The notes: generated from the sequence alone by a model not told the origin. 43,592 bases of DNA from Lachnospiraceae bacterium (GCA_017439665.1 JAFSIS010000006.1:1-43592), one strand, 5' to 3'. Numbered from the stretch's first letter, positions 23,735 to 33,308 are shown. Made by a program: numbers and translations.

Positions 23735-24889
23735 TTAGTCCCAGGGATACTCGTCCAGAGAACGGAAAGTATAACCCTGCTGTCTGGCATAGTCAATATA
23801 ATCAGCCAGAATTGCTGCATTATCTGGAGAAGTGGTATGTAAAAGAATTACTGCTCCGGGATGGAGGCGCTCCGTTATGGTTTTAAAGGACTTCTCTACT
23901 CCCGGCTGATCCTTTGGATCCCAATCCGCATTGGCCAGAGACCAAAATACACTTTTGAAGCCCACATCATCAACCAGATCCAGGGCATTTTCTGAGTATA
24001 CCCCAGCCGGAAAACGAAAATAGGAACTGGTATAGCCAAAATTTGCCCGCAGATAATTGTCCACTCCCAGAATTTCCCAGGCCATTTCTTCCCGGGACAG
24101 GGCTGCCGAGTCTGCCGGATGGGTAGTGCTGTGATTTCCCACAATATGCCCCTCATCGATCATTCTTTTAACCACCTGTGGTGCCGTTTCCAGATAATCC
24201 AGGGTACAGAAAAAGGCTGCCGAAACCTCCTTTTCTTTTAACACATCCAGCATATCTGCCGTAAGATTCTCATATTCATATCCACAGTCAAAGGTAAGGT
24301 ACAATACCTTTTCTTCCGTGCGGTTATCCCAGGCCAGCACTCCCCTCTCAAGGCTGTCAAAATAAGTCTGGTTATCCACCGTAAGCTGACTGGGCTTGCC
24401 TTCCTTTGCAGCACCAAAGCCAAAGCTTTTACTCTCTGTAGAAAGCTGTTCTGCATTCTCAGGATCGGAAACCGAAAACCGGATGATTTCCAGGGGTTCT
24501 GTGCCGGTGTAGGTAGCAGCTTCATTGACGATTTCAGGGATATTTTCTACCCACACACTGCCTTCTTCCTGTTGGACTTTCTTTTCTCCATCTGATCCGT
24601 CTTTTGCCTCTCCCGATTTACCAGACTTCGCATCATCTACATCTGTCTTTAATTCATCCACTTCTGTTTTGTTTTCCGCTGTATCCTCTGCTTTTTTGCT
24701 ACCTTCTCCGGAATTCTCTTCTGCTTTGATTTCCGAAGGCTCATCTGGATTCTCTGCTCGTACCTCTGCCTCTTCTATTTGCTTTCCCAAGGTTTCCTGA
24801 ATGCTTCCCGTCTCTTTCCAATAAGCACAGGCAGCCAGGGCCACCGCCAGTATGGTTGTGATAATTTTGATTATAGATTGCTTTTTCAT
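23735..24889 (-). CDS. pdaA: PdaA-like polysaccharide deacetylase
   Basis: PdaA-type enzymes deacetylate muramic acid during muramic-delta-lactam synthesis in the spore cortex. 384 residues: N-terminal membrane helix (about 7-23), a long Glu/Lys/Asp-rich linker to about residue 115, then a carbohydrate esterase 4 domain. Motifs are LTFDCGYEYEN (Cys where most CE4 enzymes have a second Asp and Bacillus PdaA has Asn), GNHSTTHP (metal-binding His pair), RFPAGVYSE, and HPGAVILLHTTSPDNAAIL. The fit to PdaA, including GYTFRSLDEY at the end, is strong. It follows the MATE gene by 45 bp. Confidence 0.85.
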   Translation of the reverse strand: MKKQSIIKIITTILAVALAACAYWKETGSIQETLGKQIEEAEVRAENPDEPSEIKAEENSGEGSKKAEDTAENKTEVDELKTDVDDAKSGKSGEAKDGSDGEKKVQQEEGSVWVENIPEIVNEAATYTGTEPLEIIRFSVSDPENAEQLSTESKSFGFGAAKEGKPSQLTVDNQTYFDSLERGVLAWDNRTEEKVLYLTFDCGYEYENLTADMLDVLKEKEVSAAFFCTLDYLETAPQVVKRMIDEGHIVGNHSTTHPADSAALSREEMAWEILGVDNYLRANFGYTSSYFRFPAGVYSENALDLVDDVGFKSVFWSLANADWDPKDQPGVEKSFKTITERLHPGAVILLHTTSPDNAAILADYIDYARQQGYTFRSLDEYPWD

Positions 24890-24934
24890 TTGTATAATTC
24901 GCCTTTCACTTTCTACTCTATTTTTCTTCTGCAG

Positions 24935-26314
24935 TTATCCAACCACCTGTTTGTCCTGCTCCAGTCTGTCCAGCTTCTTAAAGCTGAAATATACCATCGT
25001 TACGGAAAGCAGGAAAGCTGAAAAATCTGCAATGGGACCGGCATACAGTACTCCGTCCAGACCGAATTTCAGAGGCAGGATCAACAATAGAGGAACGAGA
25101 AACAGCCCCTGTCGGGACAGGGAAATAAAAATTCCCTGCTTCATCTGTCCAATCCCCGTAAAATAATTGATGGTCATGGGCTGTATACCAAATACACAAA
25201 CCATCAGCATATAGGTATGCAGATACTGTTCGGCAAACTGGAAATAAAGCTCCTCTCCGGTACCGAAAATCCCTGTGATCTGCCGCGGGAAGGTCTGAAA
25301 CAGTACAAATGCCGTCATGCTGATGGCCAGAGCCACTACAGCGGCCTTTTTGTAAGCCTCTTTTACCCGGAAATAATTTTTTGCTCCCATATTGAAGCCC
25401 CAGATTGGCTGACACCCCTGAGAAAGTCCCACTGCAAAAGCCGTCAGAATACTGTTCAGCTTAGCAATCACGCCGGCCACTGCCAGAGGAATATCGCTGC
25501 CGTACAAAGTGAAGCTTCCATAATGCTTGAGGCTGTTATTCAATACGATATTGACCACCATCATCATGCTGTGGTTGATAAAATTGGAAACTCCCAGTCG
25601 GAGAATCTGTTTAAAATAATGGAAACGGATTCCCAGCATTTCCTCCCTGATCCTAAAGGTCTTAAACCGTGGAAAATAAATCAGGCACAGCAGAAAGGAA
25701 ACTGCCTGACCGATAACGGTAGCTATGGCTGCTCCCTGTATCCCCCATGGAAAAACCACCATAAACAGCCAGTCCAACGCAATATTCAGCAATGCCCCTG
25801 ATACATTGCAAAGCATAGAGTAAGAGGGGCTTCCATCTGCCCGGATCAGATTACTGCTGGAATTGGTAAAGAGCAGGCAGGGCAGTCCCAGTGCCGTGAT
25901 TCCCAGATATTCACTGGCATAGGGCAGAACATTCCCTGTAGCCCCGCAAAACAAAAGGATCGGTGTTTTAAACAACAGTATACATCCGCCCACCAGAATA
26001 CCTGCCAGAAGCATAGCCGTCAGCCCTGTTCCCACAAATTTTTTGGCTTCCTCTTCTTCTTTTCCACCCATATGAATATTGAAATTAGCGGCTGTCCCCA
26101 CTCCCACCAGCTGTGCAAAAGCCGTAGTCATGATTACTGTGGGAAAAGCCACATTGGTTGCCGCATTTCCCAGCATGCCTACCACATGACCGATAAAAAT
26201 CTGATCCGTTATGTTATAAGCTGCACTGACCAGCATACTGATGATAGAGGGTATGGCAAAGCGGGCGATCAGCCTGCCTATTGGAGCATAACCCAGAGGA
26301 TTTGGTTGTTTCAT
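24935..26314 (-). CDS. MATE-family efflux transporter
   Basis: 459 residues with about twelve hydrophobic segments in two halves, as in the multidrug and toxin extrusion family. Typical segments are IPSIISMLVSAAYNITDQIF with the adjacent GHVVG, TTAFAQLVGVGTAANFNIHMG, and GLSQGCQPIWGFNMGAKNY in the second half. Such proteins export organic cations with sodium or proton antiport; the substrate cannot be inferred. Start ATG follows GAGGAAAAG. It is upstream of pdaA in the same direction and may share a transcript. Confidence 0.9.
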   Translation of the reverse strand: MKQPNPLGYAPIGRLIARFAIPSIISMLVSAAYNITDQIFIGHVVGMLGNAATNVAFPTVIMTTAFAQLVGVGTAANFNIHMGGKEEEEAKKFVGTGLTAMLLAGILVGGCILLFKTPILLFCGATGNVLPYASEYLGITALGLPCLLFTNSSSNLIRADGSPSYSMLCNVSGALLNIALDWLFMVVFPWGIQGAAIATVIGQAVSFLLCLIYFPRFKTFRIREEMLGIRFHYFKQILRLGVSNFINHSMMMVVNIVLNNSLKHYGSFTLYGSDIPLAVAGVIAKLNSILTAFAVGLSQGCQPIWGFNMGAKNYFRVKEAYKKAAVVALAISMTAFVLFQTFPRQITGIFGTGEELYFQFAEQYLHTYMLMVCVFGIQPMTINYFTGIGQMKQGIFISLSRQGLFLVPLLLILPLKFGLDGVLYAGPIADFSAFLLSVTMVYFSFKKLDRLEQDKQVVG

Positions 26315-26350
26315 ATTATCTTTTCCTCGTACTTAATTGAAATGATTTAT

Positions 26351-26362
26351 GTAACTATTCAG
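26351..26362. repeat. Dispersed GTAACTATTCAG motif, copy upstream of MATE
   Basis: The cleanest copy of the 12-mer found in several gaps. The rest of the 288-bp gap upstream of MATE (26315-26602) shows no reading frame or RNA I can support. Confidence 0.5.
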
Positions 26363-26602
26363 TGGGTGATTCATTTCTATGCAGTAGCATCATCTGCTTC
26401 CACATCCCTATACGTATAATGAAGCAATTTGATCATATCTTTATCATTCAACAATTCTTTTCGATTCATCATAGTGCAATCCACCCAGAGTACTTTTCAA
26501 ACCTTATACTCTTAAATTATACAACAAATGATCTGCCCTTTTAAAGCAGACCACTGGTATTTTTGGTATTTTCGAGCTCGTCCCGAATACTTACCTGTTT
26601 TC

Positions 26603-26972
26603 TTATTTTTCACCTTTATAAAGCTTTAAAACCTGTTCTCTGGAACAATTCCTGTATTCTTCATATCCAGTAACTTCCCTGAAAACCGCTTCAACGTCCG
26701 GAAGATATTTCCTGAGAGATGCAACCAGTATGCTAAGTGCTTCTATACGGGCTTCCTCACGGCCTTCTTTCAATCCTTTTTCCCGGCCTTCCTTTAACCC
26801 TTCTTCAAGCGCAACCTCCCGTTCGGCCTTCCTATATAATTTCATCTCCTTCTCATGATCATATTCAAAGATACTCATTGCCACGACCTCCCTCCGGTTT
26901 GCTTCCAAAAACTCTGGCAAAATTCCTTAATTCCTTCAGAAAATCTTCTGCCTTAAATTGATTTGTTCGCAT
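26603..26972 (-). pseudogene. Remnant of an Rpn-family (PD-(D/E)XK) transposase-like nuclease
   Basis: Only the tail is left. The main frame (to 26920) reads PEFLEANRREVVAMSIFEYD, then a long charged coiled region with EGLKEGREKGLKEGREE, which is the usual C-terminus of these recombination-promoting nucleases. Upstream, the neighbouring frame continues the family as FKAEDFLKELRNF, joined by a one-base frameshift near 26921. The N-terminal nuclease domain is absent. Decayed mobile DNA. Confidence 0.7.
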
Positions 26973-27144
26973 AGGATTTTCTAAAGAAATGATTACAGAC
27001 GGCTTACACCAATAGATCGGAATATCATATGATTAACGTAATACTATCATAAAACTGTCGGAGTTATAAATGGAAACTTTTTTATCTTTCTGATTTTACA
27101 GGAGCAAAAATAACTATCGAGGCCCTTAGCCGTGATAAGCAAAA

Positions 27145-27169
27145 TTCAACCCTCGGTTGAAGCTTTTTT
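27145..27169 (+). terminator. Terminator-like hairpin without an assigned gene
   Basis: TTCAACC-CTC-GGTTGAA followed by GC and six T on the plus strand, in the 295-bp gap between the Rpn remnant and the XRE-methyltransferase. No plus-strand gene precedes it; it could end a small RNA or be a relic. Confidence 0.4.
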
Positions 27170-27267
27170 CCAAATTCAACAGGCTGTTTATTGTCTAACC
27201 ACTGCATTTACTGATAACATAGTAACCAGTCATAGCCAGGCTAATATAAGTAAAAGGAGACCAGCTA

Positions 27268-28102
27268 ATGGATAATACTATTGGTAATTTTATTTCCCAA
27301 AAAAGAAAAGAGCTGGGCTATACCCAGCAGAACCTTGCAGACCACTTACATATTTCCTTTCAGGCCGTATCCCGATGGGAAAAGGGCACAGCAGCTCCGG
27401 ATATTTCCCTGCTTCCCAGTCTTGCTTCCATCCTCAATTGCTCCACAGATGCCCTGCTGGGATATCAGCCTCTTCCCCGGACTGATTATGAAAACCGATA
27501 CCAGGAAAAAGACTATTACTGGGGAATCATTCCCAACGATTTATGCTACCGCATTATGAAGCTGAAGCCTCCCATAAAGCCCTGGAGGGTTCTGGATATC
27601 GGCTGCGGCGAAGGAAAGGATGCTGTTTTTCTGGCAAAAAACGGATACCAGATCTCTGCCTTTGACGTAGCAGATGCCGGCCTGGAAAAAGCCCGCAGGC
27701 TGGCAGAGCTGAATCAGGCAGATGTTCATTTTTTCAAAGCAGATCTTCTGGAATACTGCCCGGATAGTACTTTTGATATTATTTACAGCAGCGGAGTCCT
27801 CCACTACCTTCCTCCGGCTTATAGAAAAAAATTCCTTCAGGCTCTCAAGGATCATACCTCCCTGAACGGGATCAATGTGCTCAATGTATTTGTGGACAAG
27901 CCTTTCCTGACACCTCCACCTGACCAGGAGCCTGTCGAAGCCGACACTCCCCCCCTGGCTGTCCGGTGAGCTTTTTTCTTACTATCACGACTGGCTGTTT
28001 CATGCAAATGAAGAAGTGATTTTTGACTGCAGCAGTGGTGGCATTCCCCATAAGCATTGTATGGATATTCTGATCACCGAAAAAATTCCGGCTGCCCTGT
28101 AG
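27268..28102 (+). pseudogene. XRE-type regulator fused to a methyltransferase, frameshifted in a C7 run
   Basis: Residues 8-60 form an XRE helix-turn-helix (SQKRKELGYTQQNLADHL, SFQAVSRWEKG); residues about 85-215 are a class I methyltransferase (VLDIGCGEGKDAVFLAKNGY, FDIIYSSGVLHYLP) resembling TehB-like fusions. The frame stops at 27969. Removing one C from the C7 run at 27949-27955 restores the family ending WLSGELFSYYHDWLF and a late GGIPHKH up to a TAG at 28100-28102, about 277 residues in all. Start ATG has AAAGGAGA. Either a recent mutation, a phase-variable tract or a read error; as read, the methyltransferase lacks its last strands. Confidence 0.75.
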
Positions 28103-28183
28103 GCGCCGGGATCTTCTTTTCATTAATTCATCGTAACTATTCATCTTTATGCTAGAAAAATGTTGGGAAAATCTTTGCAAAAC

Positions 28184-29026
28184 TCATACATACTCATATT
28201 CAAAGGATGCACGGCTGGTTTCAAAGGCAAACAAAACACTTCCCCCTTTACGAAAACGATAAAAGGCTCTTCCTTCTATGCTCTCCTGTATTTTGCGCTC
28301 CATTTTCCCTCTAACCGGTGCGTCCAGACTTTTTCCCTTACCTTCCTTCAGGCACACCTCCAGCTCCATATCCCCTTGCGTAACACGAATGTAATGCTTT
28401 CCAACGGCCTCTACTCTGGCTCCCAGATAGGTAGCCAGCCGGTATTCCTTCCCCTGCCTCCAGATCACTGCAAGTACACCGGTCAGATGAATCCCTGCCA
28501 CCGGCACATCCGCCATAGAGAGCATAACTGAGCCTGCGGGAAAGCTGCACTGTGTCCAAAGATACTCTTTGGGAAAGGAGGTCCCCCGGTCTCCCTCCCA
28601 ATATCCCCGAGCCCGATGAAAAAAATATTCCTTCTGGTTAATCCTGACCCTTCCCCATACCAAATGGTTCATACTCCATACCATGTGCCGACATTCCAGT
28701 AGGGGCACATAGGCCAAGGGTCCCATAACATCATAGCCGGGCGGCGTAAGTGCTCCAAAAGCCAACTCCCCTTCCAGGCAGAGGTCTGGCTTGTGTATAT
28801 TCAGCTTCATTCCCCTTTTTCCAAAAGAATTTTTTCCGATCATCATTTTGCTGCCCATATGATAAAAATAATGTTCCGGATAAAAAACCCTCCAGGCAGC
28901 CTCATTGGTAATCACCTGAATGGAACAGCATCGCTTTTGTCCTGACTGGTGAAAAGCCGGTATCACCGCCAGGGTGTTTGTCTCAGACTGACATTTCAGA
29001 TACCAGCCATAAAATAAATCTCTCAT
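28184..29026 (-). CDS. Tocopherol-cyclase-like protein
   Basis: 280 residues matching the bacterial tocopherol-cyclase-like family: GWYLKCQSETNTLAVIPAFH at the start, ELAFGALTPPGYDVMGPLAY, then VPLLECRHMVWSMNHLVWG, EGDRGTSFPKEYLWTQCSF, and a late GKEYRLATYLGARVEAV. Plants use such enzymes in vitamin E synthesis; bacterial members have no known product, and no quinone or tocopherol genes are near. No signal peptide. Start ATG has AGGAGG, which lies inside a terminator-like hairpin after the aconitase gene. Confidence 0.75.
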   Translation of the reverse strand: MRDLFYGWYLKCQSETNTLAVIPAFHQSGQKRCCSIQVITNEAAWRVFYPEHYFYHMGSKMMIGKNSFGKRGMKLNIHKPDLCLEGELAFGALTPPGYDVMGPLAYVPLLECRHMVWSMNHLVWGRVRINQKEYFFHRARGYWEGDRGTSFPKEYLWTQCSFPAGSVMLSMADVPVAGIHLTGVLAVIWRQGKEYRLATYLGARVEAVGKHYIRVTQGDMELEVCLKEGKGKSLDAPVRGKMERKIQESIEGRAFYRFRKGGSVLFAFETSRASFEYEYV

Positions 29027-29032
29027 GAAAAA

Positions 29033-29055
29033 ACCTCCTACTGGTCATAGGAGGT
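29033..29055 (-). terminator. Terminator-like hairpin that contains the next gene's Shine-Dalgarno
   Basis: In the minus-strand RNA ACCTCCTA-tgaccag-TAGGAGGT is followed by TTTTT, C and the ATG at 29026. The 3' arm is the ribosome binding site of the tocopherol-cyclase-like gene. The same arrangement as at sipL. Confidence 0.7.
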
Positions 29056-29077
29056 AGTTTTCCACAAATTCTTTTTT

Positions 29078-31366
29078 TTACACCCGATTGTAATTGATCA
29101 GGCAGCCCTTCAGGATGATCTGACGCTCTTCATCGGTCAGCTCTCCTAAAGTCATTTCAAATTCAACAAGGCTTCCGTCCTTGATGGCATAGGCCTTGAT
29201 CACGCTGTCCTTATTCTCCACAGCCTGACGGATTTGGGGGAAGAAAAGGTAATCCAGATTTTTAAATGGTAATTCTCCCTTTTCAATAATAAAGGGAAGC
29301 ATTCCCCAGTTGATCAGGTTGGAACGGTATCTCTTGGTAGCATATTCATTGGCAATGTTTGCCCAGCCTCCCAATACCTTCTGGCAGCTTGCAGCCTGCT
29401 CTCTGGCTGAACCGTCACCCGGTTTTACGGCAAAAATGGTGGAACCAAAGCCCATATTGCCTTCTCCGGCCTGGGGGAATTTCGTCTGCACCACAGCCAT
29501 AATCTCTTTCAGTTCAGGCTTAGCCTCCAGAGGACATTTTCCTTCCATCACTGCCTTCTGGGCAATCTGAATCTCCTTTGCACGACCCACATATTTAGGG
29601 TCTTTTCTGGAAAGGGCAAACTCTGCCAGTCCCAGAGGATTGGAACGATAGGAAGAGGTCTCTCCGGAAGGAATCAGCTCATCGGTTGTGGTTACCGGAT
29701 CGTGGATCTCGGAAACCACCTGCAGAAGAAGATTCTCCGGTAAAGCAGACATTGCAGGCCAGTCTTTGATATTGGGCCCTAATTTTACTTCCACTTCTGT
29801 ATCTGCCACTCCCTTGGAATCGAATACACGGTTAGCATAAATATTAGCATCAAAATGGTATTTATAAGTACCAAAGGTTCCATCATACTCTGTGGCAGAG
29901 GTCAGATAACCTTTATTTGCTGCGGTTGCCGCAATGGAACGGGCATCCATTAATGCCACGGAGGAAATCTGTCCGTTCTGCAGCTTACTTCCCTCACGGT
30001 TAGGGAAGTTTCTGGTATTATGACGGATACTGAAGCCATTGTTGGAAGGGGTATCACCGGCACCGAAGCAGGGGCCGCAGAAGGCCGTCTTTAAGATGGC
30101 TCCTGTCTCCAGCAGGGTAGCTGCACAGCCGTTTTTCATCAGCTCCATATAAATAGGTGTGGAAGAAGGATATACACTTAAGGTAAACTCATCTGCACCG
30201 ATGTATTTTCCTTTCAGGATATCTGCCGCTGCACAGATATTTTCAAATCCGCCTCCGGCACAGCCTGCAATGATTCCCTGCTCCACATAAAGCTTACCGT
30301 TTCTGATCTTATCCTGTAAAGAATATTCTACAGCACCATCCAGGCTTACCATGGCTCTTTTTTCCACTTCTGCAAGTACATCCTTCAGATTGGCATTCAC
30401 TTCTTCAATGGTGTAAACATTGCTGGGATGGAAAGGCATGGCGATCATGGGTTTGATCTTGTCGAGTTCTACCACAACCATTCCGTCATAGTAAGCAACC
30501 TCACCCGGGTTCAGTTCCTTATGGGCCTCCGCTCTTCCATGAATTTCAAAGAACTCCCTGATCTCATCGTCCGTTCTCCAGATAGAGGAAAGGCAGGTGG
30601 TCTCGGTGGTCATTACGTCGATACCGATACGGAAATCAGCGCTCAGGGAGCTGATACCGGGTCCTACGAACTCCATCACCTTATTTTTTACATATCCGTT
30701 ATCGAATACGGCTCCGATAATGGCCAGAGCAACGTCCTGAGGGCCCACTCCCTTCATGGGTTCACCGGTCAGATAAATACCGATCACACCGGGCATATTG
30801 ATATCATAGGTCTGGCTTAAAAGCTGTTTTACCAGCTCCGGTCCTCCCTCACCCATGGCCATAGTGCCCAGGGCACCATAGCGGGTATGAGAATCGGAAC
30901 CCAGGATCATTCTTCCTCCTCCGGACATCATTTCGCGGGCATACTGGTGAATAACCGCCTGATGGGGGGGCACATAGATTCCGCCGTACTTTTTGGCTGC
31001 ACTTAAACCAAACATATGATCATCTTCGTTAATGGTTCCCCCTACTGCACAAAGGGAATTGTGGCAGTTGGTCAGTACATAGGGAATAGGAAATTTCTCC
31101 AATCCTGATGCCCTTGCCGTCTGGATGATTCCCACAAAGGTGATATCGTGGGAACAAAGCTGATCGAATTTGATCTGCAGCTTCTCCATATTTCCTGACT
31201 GATTATGTTCTTTTAAAATTCCGTAAGCAATGGTCTCTTTTGCTGCTTCTTCTTTAGAGATCACCTTACCGGTCTTACTCTTGATCTCCTCTGCTGCGGA
31301 TGCGCTATCAGGAATGATATCCGTACCATTCACCAGATAGGCTCCGCCATTCAATAACTGAATCAT
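29078..31366 (-). CDS. Aconitate hydratase (aconitase family)
   Basis: Interconverts citrate and isocitrate, or a related hydroxyacid. 762 residues, of a compact form common in Clostridia and often named only hydratase. Family motifs are [20 protein letters not shown], the iron-sulfur ligands in [10 protein letters not shown] and [31 protein letters not shown], and the swivel-domain region with [17 protein letters not shown]. Start ATG has an AAGGAGG site. It stands alone, with its own promoter; citrate synthase and isocitrate dehydrogenase are not adjacent, so the exact substrate is not proven. Confidence 0.88.
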   Translation of the reverse strand: MIQLLNGGAYLVNGTDIIPDSASAAEEIKSKTGKVISKEEAAKETIAYGILKEHNQSGNMEKLQIKFDQLCSHDITFVGIIQTARASGLEKFPIPYVLTNCHNSLCAVGGTINEDDHMFGLSAAKKYGGIYVPPHQAVIHQYAREMMSGGGRMILGSDSHTRYGALGTMAMGEGGPELVKQLLSQTYDINMPGVIGIYLTGEPMKGVGPQDVALAIIGAVFDNGYVKNKVMEFVGPGISSLSADFRIGIDVMTTETTCLSSIWRTDDEIREFFEIHGRAEAHKELNPGEVAYYDGMVVVELDKIKPMIAMPFHPSNVYTIEEVNANLKDVLAEVEKRAMVSLDGAVEYSLQDKIRNGKLYVEQGIIAGCAGGGFENICAAADILKGKYIGADEFTLSVYPSSTPIYMELMKNGCAATLLETGAILKTAFCGPCFGAGDTPSNNGFSIRHNTRNFPNREGSKLQNGQISSVALMDARSIAATAANKGYLTSATEYDGTFGTYKYHFDANIYANRVFDSKGVADTEVEVKLGPNIKDWPAMSALPENLLLQVVSEIHDPVTTTDELIPSGETSSYRSNPLGLAEFALSRKDPKYVGRAKEIQIAQKAVMEGKCPLEAKPELKEIMAVVQTKFPQAGEGNMGFGSTIFAVKPGDGSAREQAASCQKVLGGWANIANEYATKRYRSNLINWGMLPFIIEKGELPFKNLDYLFFPQIRQAVENKDSVIKAYAIKDGSLVEFEMTLGELTDEERQIILKGCLINYNRV

Positions 31367-31479
31367 TCTTTTCCTCCTTATACCGCTGTTGCTCTACCCT
31401 GTCAGCTGTTGAAAGCAAGCTTTCACGGCCTATTTATAAATATTTATGCTGTCCTGAATAGTTATGCACATTCTTAAAT

Positions 31480-31508
31480 ATTATAGCGAAGGAGGGACGG
31501 GAATGCAA
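31480..31508 (-). promoter_or_regulatory. SigmaA-type promoter of the aconitase gene
   Basis: TTGCAT (31508-31503), 17 bp, TATAAT (31485-31480) on the minus strand. The leader of about 105 nt contains the reversed 12-mer CTGAATAGTTAT (31454-31465) and a small GAAAG/CTTTC hairpin near the gene. Confidence 0.5.
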
Positions 31509-31802
31509 GAGCGGACAGGGGTTTTTGCCTGTCCACCCATCTTTATCATTTATCGTGAAAAATTATGCTTAAAAAGAGAGCCATAATACCGCAGTGTTAC
31601 GTACTCTCTTTTCATGGCTAATTTTTCTATTGTCCAGTGGCGGCTGGTACATTCGCCCAGCAAAGCTTCAGGTTTTTCCGTTGCCTGTAGGCTTTGGCAC
31701 ATTCGTCCAACAAGTATTTCGGATTATGGTGTTAGCCCACCGGATACAGCGCGCTGTATCTTCTAATAGTATTGTACGAAGTTTTGAATATTATGTCAAG
31801 TA
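31509..31802. other. Intergenic stretch with palindromes and a short direct repeat
   Basis: No supported gene. It holds GGACAGG/CCTGTCC (31513-31534), an imperfect 18-bp direct repeat spaced 50 bp (31646-31663 and 31696-31713, core ACATTCG-(C/T)-CCA), and a perfect 18-bp palindrome GATACAGCGCGCTGTATC (31743-31760) just downstream of the toxin-antitoxin pair. Confidence 0.5.
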
Positions 31803-32480
31803 CTACGACCCCTTTTCATCTTCTTCCTTAATCTCACCACTATCATATTCCAATAGATCTTCTATACGGCATCCCAGGGCCTTTGCAAGAGACAGAAGCG
31901 TAATGCCGGCAGCTTTATTGATGTCCTTAGCCCGAATCTCATACTGCTGTAAAGTACGCAGATTAACACCTGCCTTTTCAGCCAGCTCCCGCTGGGAATA
32001 ACCACTGATCTTACGCTGTGTCTGCAGACGCGTGGGAAGATTCTTTTTTCGAATCATGCGATTAACCGTATCTACGAACTTCTCTTTGGATGCCTCATGG
32101 AGAGTTGGATACAGCCTTTCAATCTCCTCCATGGAAATATGCTTTTGAATCTCCTTAAAACTACGTTCGGTATACCATTGATAGTACGCCAGAATCCACC
32201 CGCACCAATACTGTGGCGGATAATCATAGTCAACCTGTACTGGTGGAAAATCCATATCCGATCCTGACCGGATAAGAACATCCATGACAAGCTCTGTTCC
32301 CGATACTCCCGAAACATATTTAGGGACACCTGCAGCGAATTGTTCTGCATAACCTGTACCGATAAACAGCTCAAGGAAGGTATCCATATTCATCCCACAG
32401 CTATTGGCAGCATAGTCCATAGCTTCCCCAAGACACTTCATTGCATCATCAAGATACTGGTTATCGTAAGCGTGGATCAT
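31803..32480 (-). CDS. HTH protein, putative antitoxin to the DUF3990 toxin
   Basis: 225 residues. The C-terminal third is an XRE helix-turn-helix (LQTQRKISGYSQRELAEKAG, VNLRTLQQYEIRAKDINKAA). The N-terminal two thirds are acidic and helical with YYQWYTERSFKEIQKHISME, a region that could bind the partner. Its ATG lies 20 bp inside the end of the DUF3990 gene, a typical toxin-antitoxin overlap with the toxin first. The perfect palindrome in the shared promoter fits autorepression. Whether it neutralises the partner is inference from arrangement. Confidence 0.72.
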   Translation of the reverse strand: MIHAYDNQYLDDAMKCLGEAMDYAANSCGMNMDTFLELFIGTGYAEQFAAGVPKYVSGVSGTELVMDVLIRSGSDMDFPPVQVDYDYPPQYWCGWILAYYQWYTERSFKEIQKHISMEEIERLYPTLHEASKEKFVDTVNRMIRKKNLPTRLQTQRKISGYSQRELAEKAGVNLRTLQQYEIRAKDINKAAGITLLSLAKALGCRIEDLLEYDSGEIKEEDEKGS

Positions 32481-33137
32481 TTGGCTGTACCTCCTGGCGG
32501 ATAATATCTCTCATATACAATCCGTTTAAATCATCCCTCCCGAGTCCTGCACCAAAAGCTGCTCTTGCTTCATCATCCCTGGCTTTTCTCTTTGCATAAT
32601 ACTTCGTGCTGTCTGCAATTTCATGAGAGATAAATTTAATTTTTTCAAAAGCGGCAGCACTTTTCAACACAAACTGCTCACCCAGTTTGCCAAGCCGCAT
32701 GGCATAAGAGAGCTGTGTGAGGAAAATTTCGTTATTGACAAAGGCTCTGGCAAATGAAAAATAAGAATCATCTGCACGATACCCCACAATTACATCATAG
32801 GACTCTAAATCAAGCAGAAACTGCTCTTTCAAAAAATCCACTCCTCGTTTCATCACCGGTGTGGAAATACGAAATTTACGATACTGCACAAGTAAAGCCA
32901 GCCAGTGCAGGATTGTGTACTCATCGGACGAAAGCTGCAAAATAGAAAGGCCTTCGGTATCTATTTCATATTGATTAACATATCCGTCTGTGCTTTCACT
33001 ACAGGCCCATTCTTTTGCAAGCTCCAATTGCTCAGTACAGTAAAACCCTTTACCATAATCATTGTAGGATTTACCCTTGCCCAATATCGGGGTTCTAACG
33101 ATCTCAGGGGATCCATGATACAAAATTAATTTACCCA
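32461..33137 (-). CDS. DUF3990 protein, putative ADP-ribosyltransferase-like toxin
   Basis: 225 residues from the ATG at 33137, chosen for its GGAG eight bases upstream. The N-terminus has the DUF3990 pattern KLILYHGSPEIVRTPILGKG, then DYGKGFYCTEQLELAKEWA, which resembles the NAD-binding core of ADP-ribosyltransferases (YHGS and GxGFY). Further conserved parts are FLLDLESYDVIVGYRADDSY and QFVLKSAAAFEKIKF. Related genes are found next to antitoxin-like partners. No export signal. Target unknown. Confidence 0.75.
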
Positions 33138-33176
33138 TTTCCAATTCTCCATACTTCTTTAGAGTTATTTTTTATC

Positions 33177-33205
33177 ATTATACTTCCAAAGAAGTATACA
33201 GTCAA
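33177..33205 (-). promoter_or_regulatory. Toxin-antitoxin promoter with palindromic operator
   Basis: TTGACT (33205-33200), 17 bp, TATAAT (33182-33177) on the minus strand. TATACTTC-caaa-GAAGTATA (33179-33198) fills the spacer and overlaps the -10. A third half-site ATACTTC lies at 33151-33157 next to the ribosome binding site. Confidence 0.75.
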
Positions 33206-33227
33206 TATATAAAAAATTCTCCACAAA

Positions 33228-33259
33228 AATACCGCCCTGCAAATCCACAAGGCGGTATT
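33228..33259 (-). terminator. Terminator of the lipoprotein gene
   Basis: AATACCGCC (33228-33236) pairs with GGCGGTATT (33251-33259), and on the minus strand the stem is followed by TTT-G. It separates the lipoprotein from the toxin-antitoxin promoter. Confidence 0.75.
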
Positions 33260-33308
33260 GGGGGAAGGTATTTTAATCAGCGTTTCTCTAAATTAAGTTT
33301 CTCTCCAG

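Noticed and set aside
24889..24960. SigmaG-type promoter in front of pdaA
   Set aside because: No pair of elements with acceptable spacing was found in the 45-bp gap to the MATE gene, so no promoter is claimed.
29310..29570. Open frame of 86 codons opposite the aconitase gene
   Set aside because: It lies wholly antisense to a strongly supported enzyme gene, has no ribosome binding site and no recognisable domain.
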